Origin: a virus
DNA length: 64,000 bases
Direction: 5' to 3' (one strand)
IMG/VR virus record: IMGVR_UViG_3300047440_000809
Location: 40,564 to 104,563 of that record
In this document: positions 24,316 through 32,277 of the stretch, one piece after another
Numbering within the stretch: the stretch's first letter is position 1
How the letters are laid out: each line of letters opens with the position of its first letter
Notes under the pieces: model-generated
What the model was told of the DNA's origin: nothing
What the model saw: only the letters and a program-made list of their open reading frames with translations
Database searches by the model: none
Position numbers and translations under genes: made by a program

Positions 24316-24512
24316 TGCTCGGCGGACGGCCAGCACCTCCCGCGCGGCCACGGGAAGGGTTCGAGGTGTTCTGGATGCGGTTAGGACGTATCGTCATGAA
24401 GCAGTGCCAGCAGAAGGCCCACTGCGACGTCGTCATCACGCTCAAGGACGGATCGGTGCAGCTCGTGCGCGTGAACGAGTCGTTCCTACCGACCACGCTG
24501 CCCGACGTCTGA
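24315..24512 (+). CDS. small hypothetical protein
   Basis: 65 aa, TGATG-coupled. Pro/Arg-rich start, one Cys pair (QCQQKAHC), C-terminal strand VVITLKDGSVQLVRV. Function unknown. Confidence 0.5.
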   Translation: MLGGRPAPPARPREGFEVFWMRLGRIVMKQCQQKAHCDVVITLKDGSVQLVRVNESFLPTTLPDV

Positions 24513-24515
24513 GAT

Positions 24516-24545
24516 TTGCCGGGTCGGCGGGCCCGGTGTTAGCCT
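24516..24545 (+). promoter_or_regulatory. promoter, leaderless type
   Basis: TTGCCG, 18 bp, TAGCCT, 7 nt, GTG start of the 24553 gene. Confidence 0.6.
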
Positions 24546-24552
24546 GGTATCC

Positions 24553-25413
24553 GTGCTCGCGCAGGACGCACCGACGCAGTCGCTCTTTCCTCATCGCAAG
24601 CAGTGCGAGTGGATCGACCAGGGTCATGGGCTGTCCGCGCGCGTCTGTGACGATGGCGAAGTGCTCATGTGGCACGACGCCGAGACGCGCGAGACCTGGA
24701 TTCACGGCGAAACCCCGCCGAATAAGTGGCAGGTCTTTTTCCGCCGTCACCACAACTTCAACGGCTTCGGAGCGACGGAAGCGGCGGTCGGCGTGTGCCC
24801 TCCCCGACCGCATATCGCGCCGCGCCCGTCCTCGACCATTCAGCGCCTGCAAGCGGCAATCGTCGGGCTCGGGAAACGCGTCGGCGACACCATGCTGCGC
24901 ATCGCCTCGGACGGGCTCGTCGGTCCCCACACCGTCAAGGCGACCAATCGCGCGCTCTACATGTACGCCGGGGGCGGCGCAGCGCCGGCGCAGTTCACGA
25001 CGGGCGCGCTCACGCACGCCCAAGTCGTGGCATTCGCGCCGCAGCTCACTTCGATCGTGCAGCGTGCGCCCTACCCCGAGTCGCTGCACTCGACCAACGC
25101 CGCGACCTATTCTCCACCACCGCCAACCGCGCCGGCCTTGCCGTCGCAAGGAGCCTCGACGATGCCGTACTACCAGCCGGGACCCGCGTACTACCCGCCT
25201 CCGCCACCGCCGGGCTACGGGCCTGCCTACTACGGACCCCAGCGAGTCGGGCGTGGTGGGCTCCCCACGGACCAGGCGTCGGTCGACGTGCGTGCCTTCA
25301 TCCCGGCGCAGTACGAACACGTGCGGATCAATCCGGGCACGGTCGCGACGGTGATCGGCCTCGTCGTGATCGTGGCGCTGGTGTTGGACCGGAAGAAAAA
25401 GAAGGGAGACTGA
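24553..25413 (+). CDS. peptidoglycan-binding-like, C-tail-anchored protein
   Basis: 286 aa, GTG start directly after its promoter. Order: a beta-rich N-terminal domain (1-85), a helical module at about 95-140 with DGLVGPHTVKATNRAL, matching the conserved part of peptidoglycan-binding repeats, a Pro/Tyr-rich linker, then a TM at about 262-278 and tail RKKKKGD. The 63196-63744 protein has DGAIGPATVKATNYAF and the same tail anchor, so the two are paralogues. Probably bridges virion membrane and cell wall. Confidence 0.6.
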   Translation: MLAQDAPTQSLFPHRKQCEWIDQGHGLSARVCDDGEVLMWHDAETRETWIHGETPPNKWQVFFRRHHNFNGFGATEAAVGVCPPRPHIAPRPSSTIQRLQAAIVGLGKRVGDTMLRIASDGLVGPHTVKATNRALYMYAGGGAAPAQFTTGALTHAQVVAFAPQLTSIVQRAPYPESLHSTNAATYSPPPPTAPALPSQGASTMPYYQPGPAYYPPPPPPGYGPAYYGPQRVGRGGLPTDQASVDVRAFIPAQYEHVRINPGTVATVIGLVVIVALVLDRKKKKGD

Positions 25414-25415
25414 CC

Positions 25416-25892
25416 ATGAGCCTCGTTGTCGTTCCGACCAGCACGGGGTATCCGACGGGGGGCTACAGCCTTCCCGAGCGTGTGTCGTTCGCGATCTCGG
25501 ATACGGACGGGACTGGCGGGACCATCTACATCAACGGTCAGGGGGTCAAGAACGGTGACGTCGCGGGCGCGTATGACCTCAAAGACATCTTCGTGTCGGC
25601 CGGTCTGCTATTCAGCTCCACCCCGCTGCTCGGACCGTTTCGTCTTCTGAAGCCCGGATCGAGCCTCCTGGACGTGCAGAACCAGCTGCTCAAGGGGCTC
25701 AGCTTCAGCTTCTACGGTGTCACCGCCAACGCGCCCGCGCCGCTGAACCTGCGCTTCGGAACACTGAACGCGATCGGCGGCCAGCCGGACAGCATCCCCT
25801 TCCTGGAGATCATCGCGCCGAACGGCGGCGAGGGATACACCGGCGACACCTGGCGCATCGACATCAACCTCCGCCACTCGATCACGAACTAG
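25416..25892 (+). CDS. candidate capsid-type beta protein
   Basis: 158 aa, ribosome binding site GAAGGGAG. Almost entirely predicted strands with Gly turns; contains FLEIIAPNGGEGY and ends WRIDINLRHSITN. A single jelly-roll virion protein is possible. Starts 2 nt after the tail-anchored protein's stop. Confidence 0.5.
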   Translation: MSLVVVPTSTGYPTGGYSLPERVSFAISDTDGTGGTIYINGQGVKNGDVAGAYDLKDIFVSAGLLFSSTPLLGPFRLLKPGSSLLDVQNQLLKGLSFSFYGVTANAPAPLNLRFGTLNAIGGQPDSIPFLEIIAPNGGEGYTGDTWRIDINLRHSITN

Positions 25893-25898
25893 GCGGCC

Positions 25899-26129
25899 AT
25901 GGCCCGGCGGATCAAGGGCAGCTTCTGCGAGCGCGTGATGCTCCCCAAGAGCGCATTCGACCGTAAGAGCTTTCGGTGGAAGCGGAGCGGCCGTTCGTGG
26001 GTGCTGACGGGCTGTCGACGCAGGCACTTCAAGGGCGGCCGCTGCGACAACGGGCTGCGTGCACACGTGGTACTCGTGAAGTCGAACGGGTCGTGCCCGA
26101 TGGGCGGTCGTGCGGTCCGGAAGGGTTGA
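25899..26129 (+). CDS. small basic Cys protein
   Basis: 76 aa, Arg/Lys-rich with four Cys (FCER, TGCRRR, GRCDN, SCPMGG). Similar in composition to 2124-2333 and 27818-27925. Possibly binds the genome inside the particle. Confidence 0.55.
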   Translation: MARRIKGSFCERVMLPKSAFDRKSFRWKRSGRSWVLTGCRRRHFKGGRCDNGLRAHVVLVKSNGSCPMGGRAVRKG

Positions 26130-26130
26130 C

Positions 26131-26319
26131 GTGGATAAGCCGGATCGCGAAATCACGTGCCGCTGCGGCGGGAGCATCTGCTTCTGGGATCGCGATAGGC
26201 GCGTCGCCCATACGGTTCCGCTTTGCGCCTGGTACGAGGCCGCAGTGGAAACTGCGGGAGGACAGCGCGATCCAGGGGTGATCATCGAGACCGATGCAGG
26301 GCGGTACGTGCGAGGATGA
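26131..26319 (+). CDS. small Cys-rich protein
   Basis: 62 aa, GTG start 1 nt after the previous stop. CRCGGSICFW at the N-terminus resembles a zinc knuckle. ATGA overlap with the next gene. Confidence 0.5.
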   Translation: MDKPDREITCRCGGSICFWDRDRRVAHTVPLCAWYEAAVETAGGQRDPGVIIETDAGRYVRG

Positions 26320-26567
26320 TCGTCCAGCCGTGCGGGCTGCCCCGCGAGACCGTCGCGCGCATGCAGTGGGAGGCCGGGCTACCGCCCCACGTGATTCAGG
26401 AGACGCTCACCCAGCGCCCCCTCGGTAGCTTCTCCACCGACGCCCGCCAGGCGATCACCGTGTCGCCCGACTACTTCGTGCGTTGGTACACCCTCAAGTC
26501 AATCGGGCTTGGAGTCGCGGTCGGGATCATCGGGTACCTGCTTGGGCGTGCGACGGCGAAGCGCTGA
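26316..26567 (+). CDS. small tail-anchored membrane protein
   Basis: 83 aa. Soluble N-terminal 60 residues and one C-terminal TM (SIGLGVAVGIIGYLLG) with tail RATAKR. Overlaps the end of the convergent 26499-26714 gene. Confidence 0.6.
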   Translation: MIVQPCGLPRETVARMQWEAGLPPHVIQETLTQRPLGSFSTDARQAITVSPDYFVRWYTLKSIGLGVAVGIIGYLLGRATAKR

Positions 26568-26714
26568 CCGCAGCCACTTCAGCATGTCGATGAGGCCGTT
26601 GATCCGGATGATTACCGCCGCCTCGACGAGGCGCACGTCGGCCAGCTCCTTCTTCAGCGCTTCGACTTCGACCAGCAGCGCTGCGTAGCGCGGGTCTTCC
26701 TTCGCGTCGGGCAC
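26499..26714 (-). CDS. small coiled-coil protein
   Basis: 71 aa, GTG start. Residues 8-50 form a long charged helix (LVEVEALKKELADVRLVEAAV), followed by a basic-to-acidic tail. Probable coiled coil, second gene of a two-gene minus-strand unit. Confidence 0.5.
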   Translation of the reverse strand: MPDAKEDPRYAALLVEVEALKKELADVRLVEAAVIIRINGLIDMLKWLRSALRRRTPKQVPDDPDRDSKPD

Positions 26715-26718
26715 ACGG

Positions 26719-26946
26719 TCAGTGTACTCGGCGCTGTCGCAACACGAACATGAGCCCACCGACGAGCATGAACACGCCGGCGTTCACGACGGCTGCCGCG
26801 GTGTCCTTCGTCGCATCGTGCTCACCGTCCATCGCCTTGCGCGCGAGTACGCCGGCGATGAAACCCGCGACGCTGCCGATGCTCACGGGAATCATGAAGT
26901 CGGAGAGACGCACGGGCTGTGCGTCGGCGAGGAGGTAGCGACTCAC
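26719..26946 (-). CDS. two-TM small membrane protein
   Basis: 75 aa, GTG start 7 nt after a TAGAGT -10. Hydrophobic segments at about 17-34 and 50-67 and a basic end RQRRVH. Phage holin-like topology, or a virion membrane protein. Confidence 0.55.
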   Translation of the reverse strand: MSRYLLADAQPVRLSDFMIPVSIGSVAGFIAGVLARKAMDGEHDATKDTAAAVVNAGVFMLVGGLMFVLRQRRVH

Positions 26947-26953
26947 GCGTTCC

Positions 26954-26982
26954 ACTCTAACGCCAATTTGACAGCACCCCAA
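26954..26982 (-). promoter_or_regulatory. promoter, leaderless type
   Basis: Minus strand TTGGGG, 17 bp, TAGAGT, 7 nt, GTG of the 26719-26946 gene. Overlaps the divergent promoter at 26968-26997. Confidence 0.5.
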
Positions 26983-26997
26983 ACTCGCCCGCATACT
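26968..26997 (+). promoter_or_regulatory. sigma-70-like promoter of 27123 gene
   Basis: TTGACA, 18 bp, CATACT, then GGCCTCCACATAG. Unlike most promoters here it has a long leader (about 120 nt) with a hairpin and a terminator. Confidence 0.6.
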
Positions 26998-27009
26998 GGC
27001 CTCCACATA

Positions 27010-27031
27010 GCGGTTCTCTCACCGGAACCGC
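27010..27031 (+). other. leader hairpin
   Basis: GCGGTT pairs with AACCGC around a 10-nt loop, right after CACATA, paralleling 19462-19475. Confidence 0.45.
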
Positions 27032-27055
27032 CACTCTGAGCGAACCAGAGCAACT

Positions 27056-27097
27056 GGGCGCTTTCCGTCGGACCTCCCGACAGGAAGCGCCCTTTTT
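27056..27097 (+). terminator. terminator or attenuator in leader
   Basis: GGGCGCTTTCC pairs with GGAAGCGCCC and is followed by TTTTT. It lies between the promoter and the 27123 gene, so it may be an attenuator. Confidence 0.65.
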
Positions 27098-27122
27098 CTA
27101 TTTCAACCACAGGAGCCAAAAG

Positions 27123-27773
27123 ATGCTGACCCCATCAGGACCAGGCGGACGCGGCTCCATCCCTGCGCTCGTGATGCGCACGGGTCTCATCCAGCCGGTG
27201 TCGCCCGATAACGCCCGGCGTGATATCAGCGCGCGGCACGTCGACAACGTGACGACCTACGTGACGGGGCAGCTGCCCTACACGCCGCCCGGTCTCCCCG
27301 CCTCGATGCCGCCGATCGTGCCCGTGCCGGCACCGCCGTCCAACGCCACGAGCGCCGTCGCGGCCACCGTCGTGGCGACGCCGCCGCGCCCGCTGCCGAA
27401 CGCACCCGCCGCGCTCCCGGGCCCCGGACACTCGGGGCTGCACCACTGGCATCACGCCCAACGGCGCATGCACCCGATGGTCGCCGAGATCCAGCGGCTC
27501 CACCCGCACGCGAACATCCACGGCTCCTCGGAGCCCGAGCTGGGTGAGTTCGGCGGCTTCCCGCTCGCGAAGTTCGAGATCGCCGCGAGCGTCCCGGCCA
27601 TCACCGCCCAGAGCGCGGCGATCAACCTCCGCCTCGCCGCCCGCGCGCTCTACGAGCGCGGTCTCGGCGCCCTGCCCGCCCAGCTGGTGGGCGGTCCGCT
27701 CGCGGCGCTCATGCAGGGCGGCGCCGTCGAGCTGCATTTTCAGAATGGGGTCGTCGTGAGGGCGACGCCCTGA
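27123..27773 (+). CDS. putative virion protein, Pro/His-rich
   Basis: 216 aa. Pro/Ala-rich middle, a His cluster (HHWHHAQRRMHP), then a helical C-terminal domain (about 145-205) rich in Ala and Leu. Good ribosome binding site (AGGAG). Start of the main capsid-type operon. No homologue recognised. Confidence 0.55.
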   Translation: MLTPSGPGGRGSIPALVMRTGLIQPVSPDNARRDISARHVDNVTTYVTGQLPYTPPGLPASMPPIVPVPAPPSNATSAVAATVVATPPRPLPNAPAALPGPGHSGLHHWHHAQRRMHPMVAEIQRLHPHANIHGSSEPELGEFGGFPLAKFEIAASVPAITAQSAAINLRLAARALYERGLGALPAQLVGGPLAALMQGGAVELHFQNGVVVRATP

Positions 27774-27817
27774 AGCAGTAGCACCCAACCCTCGATGACC
27801 CCACCAAGGAGAGACAC

Positions 27818-27925
27818 ATGAAGAGACACTGCCGGTACGGCGTGAACAAGCGCACCCACCGCTGCCTGAAGTCGAAGCGGTCCCACCCGCTCTCCGGGCA
27901 CCGCCGGCGTCGGCGGCGGCGGTAA
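27818..27925 (+). CDS. tiny Arg-rich protein
   Basis: 35 aa, ribosome binding site AAGGAGAG. Half of all residues are Arg, Lys or His, with two Cys and a C-terminal run of seven Arg. Composition fits a DNA-condensing virion peptide. Confidence 0.6.
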   Translation: MKRHCRYGVNKRTHRCLKSKRSHPLSGHRRRRRRR

Positions 27926-27982
27926 CGAGGGGGAAGCGAAACAAAACCGTCAACCCTCACGCAGCAAGAAAGAAGACTTCCA

Positions 27983-28498
27983 ATGGCTCGTCACAGATTT
28001 CGTGGCTTCGGAGAAGGCGACAGCCACGCTGCCATCGCAGGACCGCTGATCGGCGGTGGTGCGACGCAGATCGGCATCATGCTGGCGCACCTTCACGCCA
28101 GAAAGAACCCCGCAGCGCTCCGGCACGCTGGTGTGCACGGCGCGGTGGTGGGGTTGCTCGTGGGCGGTGGCTTGGCCATGACGAAGTCCTATCGTCAGAC
28201 CGGCTACTCGGCTCTCGCGACGGTCGCCATCATGACCATCCCTCGCATCCTGGAGGGATTCATGGGCCTCGGCCACCGCGAAGAGACGGCCGCGATGCAC
28301 GGCCTCGGCATCATCACGCCGCAGGCGCTCCAGGGCGCGGGTGAAGAGCCCGTCGTGCAGCTCCTCGACTCCAACGAGATGAACGGCGCCCTCGGCGTTC
28401 ACGTCGCTGAGGAGTTGCACGGAGCGGGCGGCAACGCGAGCGAGTACGTGGAGATGATGGGTTCTGGCTTCGGCCACAACTTCCTCCAGGCCGCCTGA
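27983..28498 (+). CDS. putative virion membrane protein
   Basis: 171 aa. Hydrophobic segments at about 18-34, 47-63 and 72-88 within Gly/Ala-rich sequence, then a soluble acidic C-terminal half. Directly upstream of the terminator and the 28659 capsid candidate. Confidence 0.55.
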   Translation: MARHRFRGFGEGDSHAAIAGPLIGGGATQIGIMLAHLHARKNPAALRHAGVHGAVVGLLVGGGLAMTKSYRQTGYSALATVAIMTIPRILEGFMGLGHREETAAMHGLGIITPQALQGAGEEPVVQLLDSNEMNGALGVHVAEELHGAGGNASEYVEMMGSGFGHNFLQAA

Positions 28499-28502
28499 TC
28501 GA

Positions 28503-28538
28503 AGCGGCGCTCGGGGGCTACCTCGGGCGCCGCTTTTC
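28503..28538 (+). terminator. rho-independent terminator
   Basis: AGCGGCGC (28503-28510) pairs with GCGCCGCT (28527-28534), followed by TTTT. Ends the 27123-28498 unit. Confidence 0.7.
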
Positions 28539-28547
28539 AACCCTCTG

Positions 28548-28575
28548 CACGTCGGCATTCTCCCGCACCGACGTG
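28548..28575 (+). other. leader stem-loop upstream of 28659 gene
   Basis: CACGTCGG pairs with CCGACGTG around a 12-nt loop, between the terminator and the next gene. Could stabilise or regulate that message. Confidence 0.45.
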
Positions 28576-28658
28576 GGTGACAACGCGGGGAACACACCAT
28601 TCAGCTTCGAGACCACACCGGCCCAGCCGACCCTCGGGGCAGAAACGAGACAGCTACC

Positions 28659-29447
28659 ATGTCGAATCCCGGCACCCTGACCGTTCGCGTCCGCGGCGTT
28701 CCGTTCCCGATCGAGTTCGCGGACTGGACCCACGACCGCCTCTACCACACCGTCGAGTTCGAAGGGACCGACGCCCAGATCATCCAGACGTTCATCGGAG
28801 CGGCTGGCTCTCCGATCCCGGGCGGGCAGCGCGTCCTGACGATCGTCGACACCAACATCCCGCGCTCGGGTGACACCGGGTTGCAGGAGGGTTGGGAGAT
28901 GCTGATCTACAGCATCCAGATCCAGGTCACGCGCGAGATGGCGCGGAACGCGGCTCAGCAGAGCTTCGCTCTCCAGGACCAGACCAACGTCGGGGGGATG
29001 ACCCAGTTCTCCCGGAACGTGCACCTCGGCGGGTACGACCCGACCAACACGGCCGGCGGCGTGCTGTTCGACTTCATGCGGAAGACCTACCACCGCTTCC
29101 AGGTGAACCAGAAGGTTCAGTCCGAGGGGCCGGTGGAGAAGTACCCGCAGGGGTCGGGCATCTCGGTGTTCGGCACCACCACCAACCTGGAGAACGCCAA
29201 CAACGGTCTCCCGTCGCCCCGCGACCAGTCGGCGTTCGTCCTGCCGATCTGGCTGCGGCCGAACATCGCCTACGTGGGCATCCTCGCCCCCCAGGCGGCG
29301 CTCGGCATCGGCGGCGCCTCGGCGGCGGTGGGCCCGCCCTTCGCGACGGTCGAGGGGTACTTCGACTGGTCGGGCATCCCGGCGACGAACCTCGGGTTCG
29401 ACGTGCGGGAGACCCTGGAGGGTCTGCTGAAGCGCCCGGTCGTCTGA
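28659..29447 (+). CDS. major capsid protein candidate
   Basis: 262 aa, insulated by terminators on both sides, which suggests strong single-gene expression. Beta-rich throughout: WEMLIYSIQIQV around residue 88, then FVLPIWLRPNIAYVGIL and ATVEGYFDW near the end. The ending resembles the smaller 29570-30061 protein. No HK97-fold hallmark is visible; a jelly-roll fold is my inference. Confidence 0.5.
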   Translation: MSNPGTLTVRVRGVPFPIEFADWTHDRLYHTVEFEGTDAQIIQTFIGAAGSPIPGGQRVLTIVDTNIPRSGDTGLQEGWEMLIYSIQIQVTREMARNAAQQSFALQDQTNVGGMTQFSRNVHLGGYDPTNTAGGVLFDFMRKTYHRFQVNQKVQSEGPVEKYPQGSGISVFGTTTNLENANNGLPSPRDQSAFVLPIWLRPNIAYVGILAPQAALGIGGASAAVGPPFATVEGYFDWSGIPATNLGFDVRETLEGLLKRPVV

Positions 29448-29472
29448 TCGACGCAGCAACCAACTAGCAAGA

Positions 29473-29508
29473 GGGCGCGGTGGCTTCGGCTGCCGCGCCC
29501 TTTTTCTT
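29473..29508 (+). terminator. rho-independent terminator
   Basis: GGGCGCGG (29473-29480) pairs with CCGCGCCC (29493-29500), followed by TTTTTCTTT. Strong terminator after the capsid candidate. Confidence 0.8.
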
Positions 29509-29533
29509 TGCTCCGACGGCGCACGCCGCGGAT

Positions 29534-29563
29534 TTGCCTTCCACCCCCACCCCGTCCTATCAT
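29534..29563 (+). promoter_or_regulatory. promoter, leaderless type
   Basis: TTGCCT, 18 bp, TATCAT, 6 nt, ATG of the 29570 gene. Confidence 0.6.
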
Positions 29564-29569
29564 CTCCTC

Positions 29570-30061
29570 ATGAGTCTTTCTCCCGGCCTCGAAGCGATGC
29601 TCAGTCAGCTCGGCCCGTATCTCAAGGGCTTCATGGACAAGATCGAGCCGCTGCTGAACCAGCCGGTCGTTCGCGTGCCGTACTCGCTGACGCTCGCGGA
29701 GAGCACCGTGATCCCGCCGGGTCAGCAGGGCTTCGTTCTCTCGAACAACGACTTCAACAACAACCTGGAGTGGCCGATCGAGATCCACAACGTGAAGTTC
29801 TCGCAGGACGTCGCGCACAGCTTCCGCGACTGGCGCGTGAACTTCCAGGACCAGATCGTCAACCAGCCGATGCAGAAGGCGAACAGCGGCTCGATGGTCG
29901 CCGAGCTGGTCGAGGACAACACAGGCATGTGGCAGTGGCAGTACCCGTGGGTCGTGCGCCCGAAAGGCGGTGCGATTCTCATCGTCGCCACCAACCTCGA
30001 CACCGTCAACCCCATCACGGTCGACCTGAGCCTCAACGGCTACCTGATGATCCCGCGCTGA
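29570..30061 (+). CDS. candidate jelly-roll virion protein
   Basis: 163 aa. After a helical N-terminus (1-30), the rest is strands: EWPIEIHNVKFSQDV, a W-rich turn (MWQWQYPWVVRP), then ILIVATNLDTVNPITVDLSL ending GYLMIPR. Strand spacing suits a single jelly-roll. Pairing with 28659-29447 recalls viruses that use two small capsid proteins, but this is unproven. Confidence 0.5.
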   Translation: MSLSPGLEAMLSQLGPYLKGFMDKIEPLLNQPVVRVPYSLTLAESTVIPPGQQGFVLSNNDFNNNLEWPIEIHNVKFSQDVAHSFRDWRVNFQDQIVNQPMQKANSGSMVAELVEDNTGMWQWQYPWVVRPKGGAILIVATNLDTVNPITVDLSLNGYLMIPR

Positions 30062-30074
30062 GCCTACGCTGACC

Positions 30075-30554
30075 ATGCGCAGCTTCGGCCAGATGCTCGG
30101 TCGCGGCCACGGTGGTGGCGGCGCAGACCTGGGCAACCCGAGCCCCGGGATCATCCCCGGCGTTCGCACGACGCCCAACGTCTACGAGCCGGCGCCGAAT
30201 GCGGAGCCCGTCGGTGCCGACACCGGTGCGCCGCCGCGCACGCAGTTCTTCAGCAGGCTCGTGGTACCGGCCTCGACCACCAAGGACAACGCCACGCTGC
30301 TCGTCCTGGGAACCCCCGAAAACCGCGTCGCGCTCATCACGGCGCCGGCGGTGGGCTTCACGGTCTACATTGGCGACTCGGGTGTCTCGCCCGACAACGG
30401 CGCGCCGCTCACCCCCGGTGTCCCCTACGAGGCCATCCTGCCGGGGCTCCAGCCGCTCTACGCTGTGACGGACGCGCCTGTGTACCTTCGTGTGGGCGTG
30501 CAGGTCGCGATCGTGCTGGCGGCAGAGCGACAGCGGAAAACGGACGGCCTGTGA
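30075..30554 (+). CDS. putative minor virion protein
   Basis: 159 aa. Gly-rich, disordered N-terminus (1-55), then a beta domain (RLVVPASTTKDNATLLVLG, VALITAPAVGFTVYIGD). The beta part could be a spike or vertex domain. No family recognised. Confidence 0.5.
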   Translation: MRSFGQMLGRGHGGGGADLGNPSPGIIPGVRTTPNVYEPAPNAEPVGADTGAPPRTQFFSRLVVPASTTKDNATLLVLGTPENRVALITAPAVGFTVYIGDSGVSPDNGAPLTPGVPYEAILPGLQPLYAVTDAPVYLRVGVQVAIVLAAERQRKTDGL

Positions 30555-30555
30555 A

Positions 30556-31125
30556 GTGCTGCCCCTTGCGGTGGTCGCGCTCACCGGGCTCGTCATCGCC
30601 GCAGTCGGCCTGACGCACGGCCCGAACCTCAGTCACGTCGCCGCCGGTCTCGGGCTGCCGCTCCTGTACGTGCAGCAGGCGGCCAAGTGGGCGCGCCGGC
30701 GCGGGCTGCCGCTCGAATGGGTGCTGTCGACCATCCTCGTGGAGAGCGGCGGCAAGCCGAACGTGCGTGGTGACGCTGACGGCCGCTCGGTGGGGCTCAT
30801 GCAGGTGAACGTCATGACGCCAGCGCACGTGCGAGACGGCGTAACAGTCGCCTTGATGCTCGACCCGGCCAAGAACATCGAGTGGGGCACCAAGTACCTG
30901 AAGCAGTTCCGCGACGACGTACTGACGGCGCTCGGGGGGCGCAACCCGCCTATCCCCCTCGACCAGATCGTGCGTCTCGCCTACAAGGGCCCCACGACGG
31001 TGGAGGACGCGCTTAGACGTGGGCAGAACCCAGCAAACATCTCGTGGGCACCGGAGGCGCTAGCGCGGTGGAGGAACGCTCTGGCACGCGTCAGCGCTTT
31101 GACCCGCGGCCGATTGACGGCGTAG
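30556..31125 (+). CDS. membrane-anchored SLT lytic transglycosylase
   Basis: 189 aa, GTG start. N-terminal hydrophobic segment (about 1-22), then the SLT/goose-lysozyme-like core: WVLSTILVESGG with the catalytic Glu, then GRSVGLMQVNVMT and NIEWGTKYLKQF. Cleaves peptidoglycan by family. In a virion gene cluster it probably serves genome entry rather than lysis. Confidence 0.8.
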   Translation: MLPLAVVALTGLVIAAVGLTHGPNLSHVAAGLGLPLLYVQQAAKWARRRGLPLEWVLSTILVESGGKPNVRGDADGRSVGLMQVNVMTPAHVRDGVTVALMLDPAKNIEWGTKYLKQFRDDVLTALGGRNPPIPLDQIVRLAYKGPTTVEDALRRGQNPANISWAPEALARWRNALARVSALTRGRLTA

Positions 31126-31128
31126 GAT
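31099..31128 (+). promoter_or_regulatory. promoter, leaderless type
   Basis: TTGACC, 18 bp, TAGGAT, 6 nt, ATG of the 31135 gene. It lies inside the end of the transglycosylase gene. Confidence 0.6.
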
Positions 31129-31134
31129 GAAGGC

Positions 31135-31620
31135 ATGAAGGGCATCCTCGGCTTCCTGCTCGCGGTCGGCGCGGTCGGTGGAGGCGTGTTCTTGATGCGT
31201 GGCGGGAAGCTGCCGGGGTTGTCGGGCGCACGTGGGCGCCGGCGCCGCACGCAGCTGCGGGGCGAACACGAGATAGGTGAGCTGAAGCTCTATATCGACA
31301 ACGAAGGTGATCTGTACCGGCAGCAGACGACGCCGATCATGAAGAACCTCGCCACGAAGCTGGCGAAGGGCATCTACGACCGCGCGAAGGCGGAGAAGCT
31401 GTGGATGTACCTCGTCGAGAGCGGCGCCAAGAAGTACGAGCAAGAGTTCGGCAGCCAGTTCACCTCCGAGCGCTCCGGCGTGCCGTGGCACAAGATGTTC
31501 TCGATGGCTGACCGCAAGACCGTCGCCAAAGAGTTGAACGACGATTTTCTCGCCGCCTGGAAGGATGGTCAGTACGACCACCTCCTCCCCAAGAAGTACG
31601 CGCGCGCGCCCGGCCGCTGA
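31135..31620 (+). CDS. N-terminally anchored conserved phage-type protein
   Basis: 161 aa. TM or signal at about 4-22, a basic linker (RGRRRRTQLRG), then a soluble domain: LKLYIDNEGDLYRQ, KNLATKLAKGIYDRAKAEKLWMYL in pieces, then KYEQEFG and WHKMFSMADRK. I recall this domain as a conserved protein of unknown function in many phages. Ends in a basic RAPGR. Confidence 0.6.
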   Translation: MKGILGFLLAVGAVGGGVFLMRGGKLPGLSGARGRRRRTQLRGEHEIGELKLYIDNEGDLYRQQTTPIMKNLATKLAKGIYDRAKAEKLWMYLVESGAKKYEQEFGSQFTSERSGVPWHKMFSMADRKTVAKELNDDFLAAWKDGQYDHLLPKKYARAPGR

Positions 31621-31623
31621 GTT

Positions 31624-31653
31624 TTGACCCCCAGGCACCCTCGGGTGTAGCCT
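31624..31653 (+). promoter_or_regulatory. promoter, leaderless type
   Basis: TTGACC, 18 bp, TAGCCT, 6 nt, ATG of the 31660 gene. Confidence 0.65.
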
Positions 31654-31659
31654 AATCCC

Positions 31660-32121
31660 ATGCTCAGCCGCCTGTACGTGGTGCAGATGCCCGAGGAGAC
31701 CCCGACGACTCCCCTCGACATCTTGGTGCAGTCGGCTCCCGGATCGGTCGACGCGCCCGCGCTCCCCGGCGAGGGGAAGTATTACGAGTGGCGCGGGCGG
31801 CCACTGCGCCTCGAATCGCTAGCGGCAGACGGCGTCGCGGGCGGCTTCGTGCCGCGCCTGCGCCTCGGGTTCGAGGTGTCGATCACGGCGTACGTGGGGG
31901 CGGTATCGGCGAACCTCCCCGGCGTGCAGCTCTCGGAGTCGCTCGCGGGAGACCTCTCGTCCACGGACAGCGGCCCGTCGATCTCGATCCCGCTGCTCTC
32001 CGACCCGGGCGGCGAGCCCGCGATCCGGTTGGTGGGAAGCGCCGACACCGCGGGGCTCTTCTACCTCGTGTCGCTCCAGTGCCCCGAGGCGAAGGAAGAC
32101 AACGCGCCGCGGGGGAGCTGA
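31660..32121 (+). CDS. putative beta-rich virion protein
   Basis: 153 aa, mostly strands (YYEWRGRPLRLESLA, RLGFEVSITAYVGAV, GLFYLVSLQC). No membrane segment. Placed among virion candidates with its own promoter. Confidence 0.5.
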   Translation: MLSRLYVVQMPEETPTTPLDILVQSAPGSVDAPALPGEGKYYEWRGRPLRLESLAADGVAGGFVPRLRLGFEVSITAYVGAVSANLPGVQLSESLAGDLSSTDSGPSISIPLLSDPGGEPAIRLVGSADTAGLFYLVSLQCPEAKEDNAPRGS

Positions 32122-32124
32122 CGC

Positions 32125-32277
32125 ATGAAGCTCTGCTGGGCGGTCGAGCAAGTGCGTGGAGGAAGGTGGAAGCGCACCGTGCGCATGCCGACGAAGGCGT
32201 TGGCCGATACCACGGCACGGAGCCTCGAACGCAAGTGGGGTTCAACCACGCGCGTGAAGAACGTGTGCAAGCGATGA
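32125..32277 (+). CDS. small basic protein
   Basis: 50 aa, Arg/Lys-rich with one Trp-containing strand (WAVEQVRGGRWKRTVRM), then a helix and a basic end. ATGA overlap with the next gene. Confidence 0.45.
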   Translation: MKLCWAVEQVRGGRWKRTVRMPTKALADTTARSLERKWGSTTRVKNVCKR

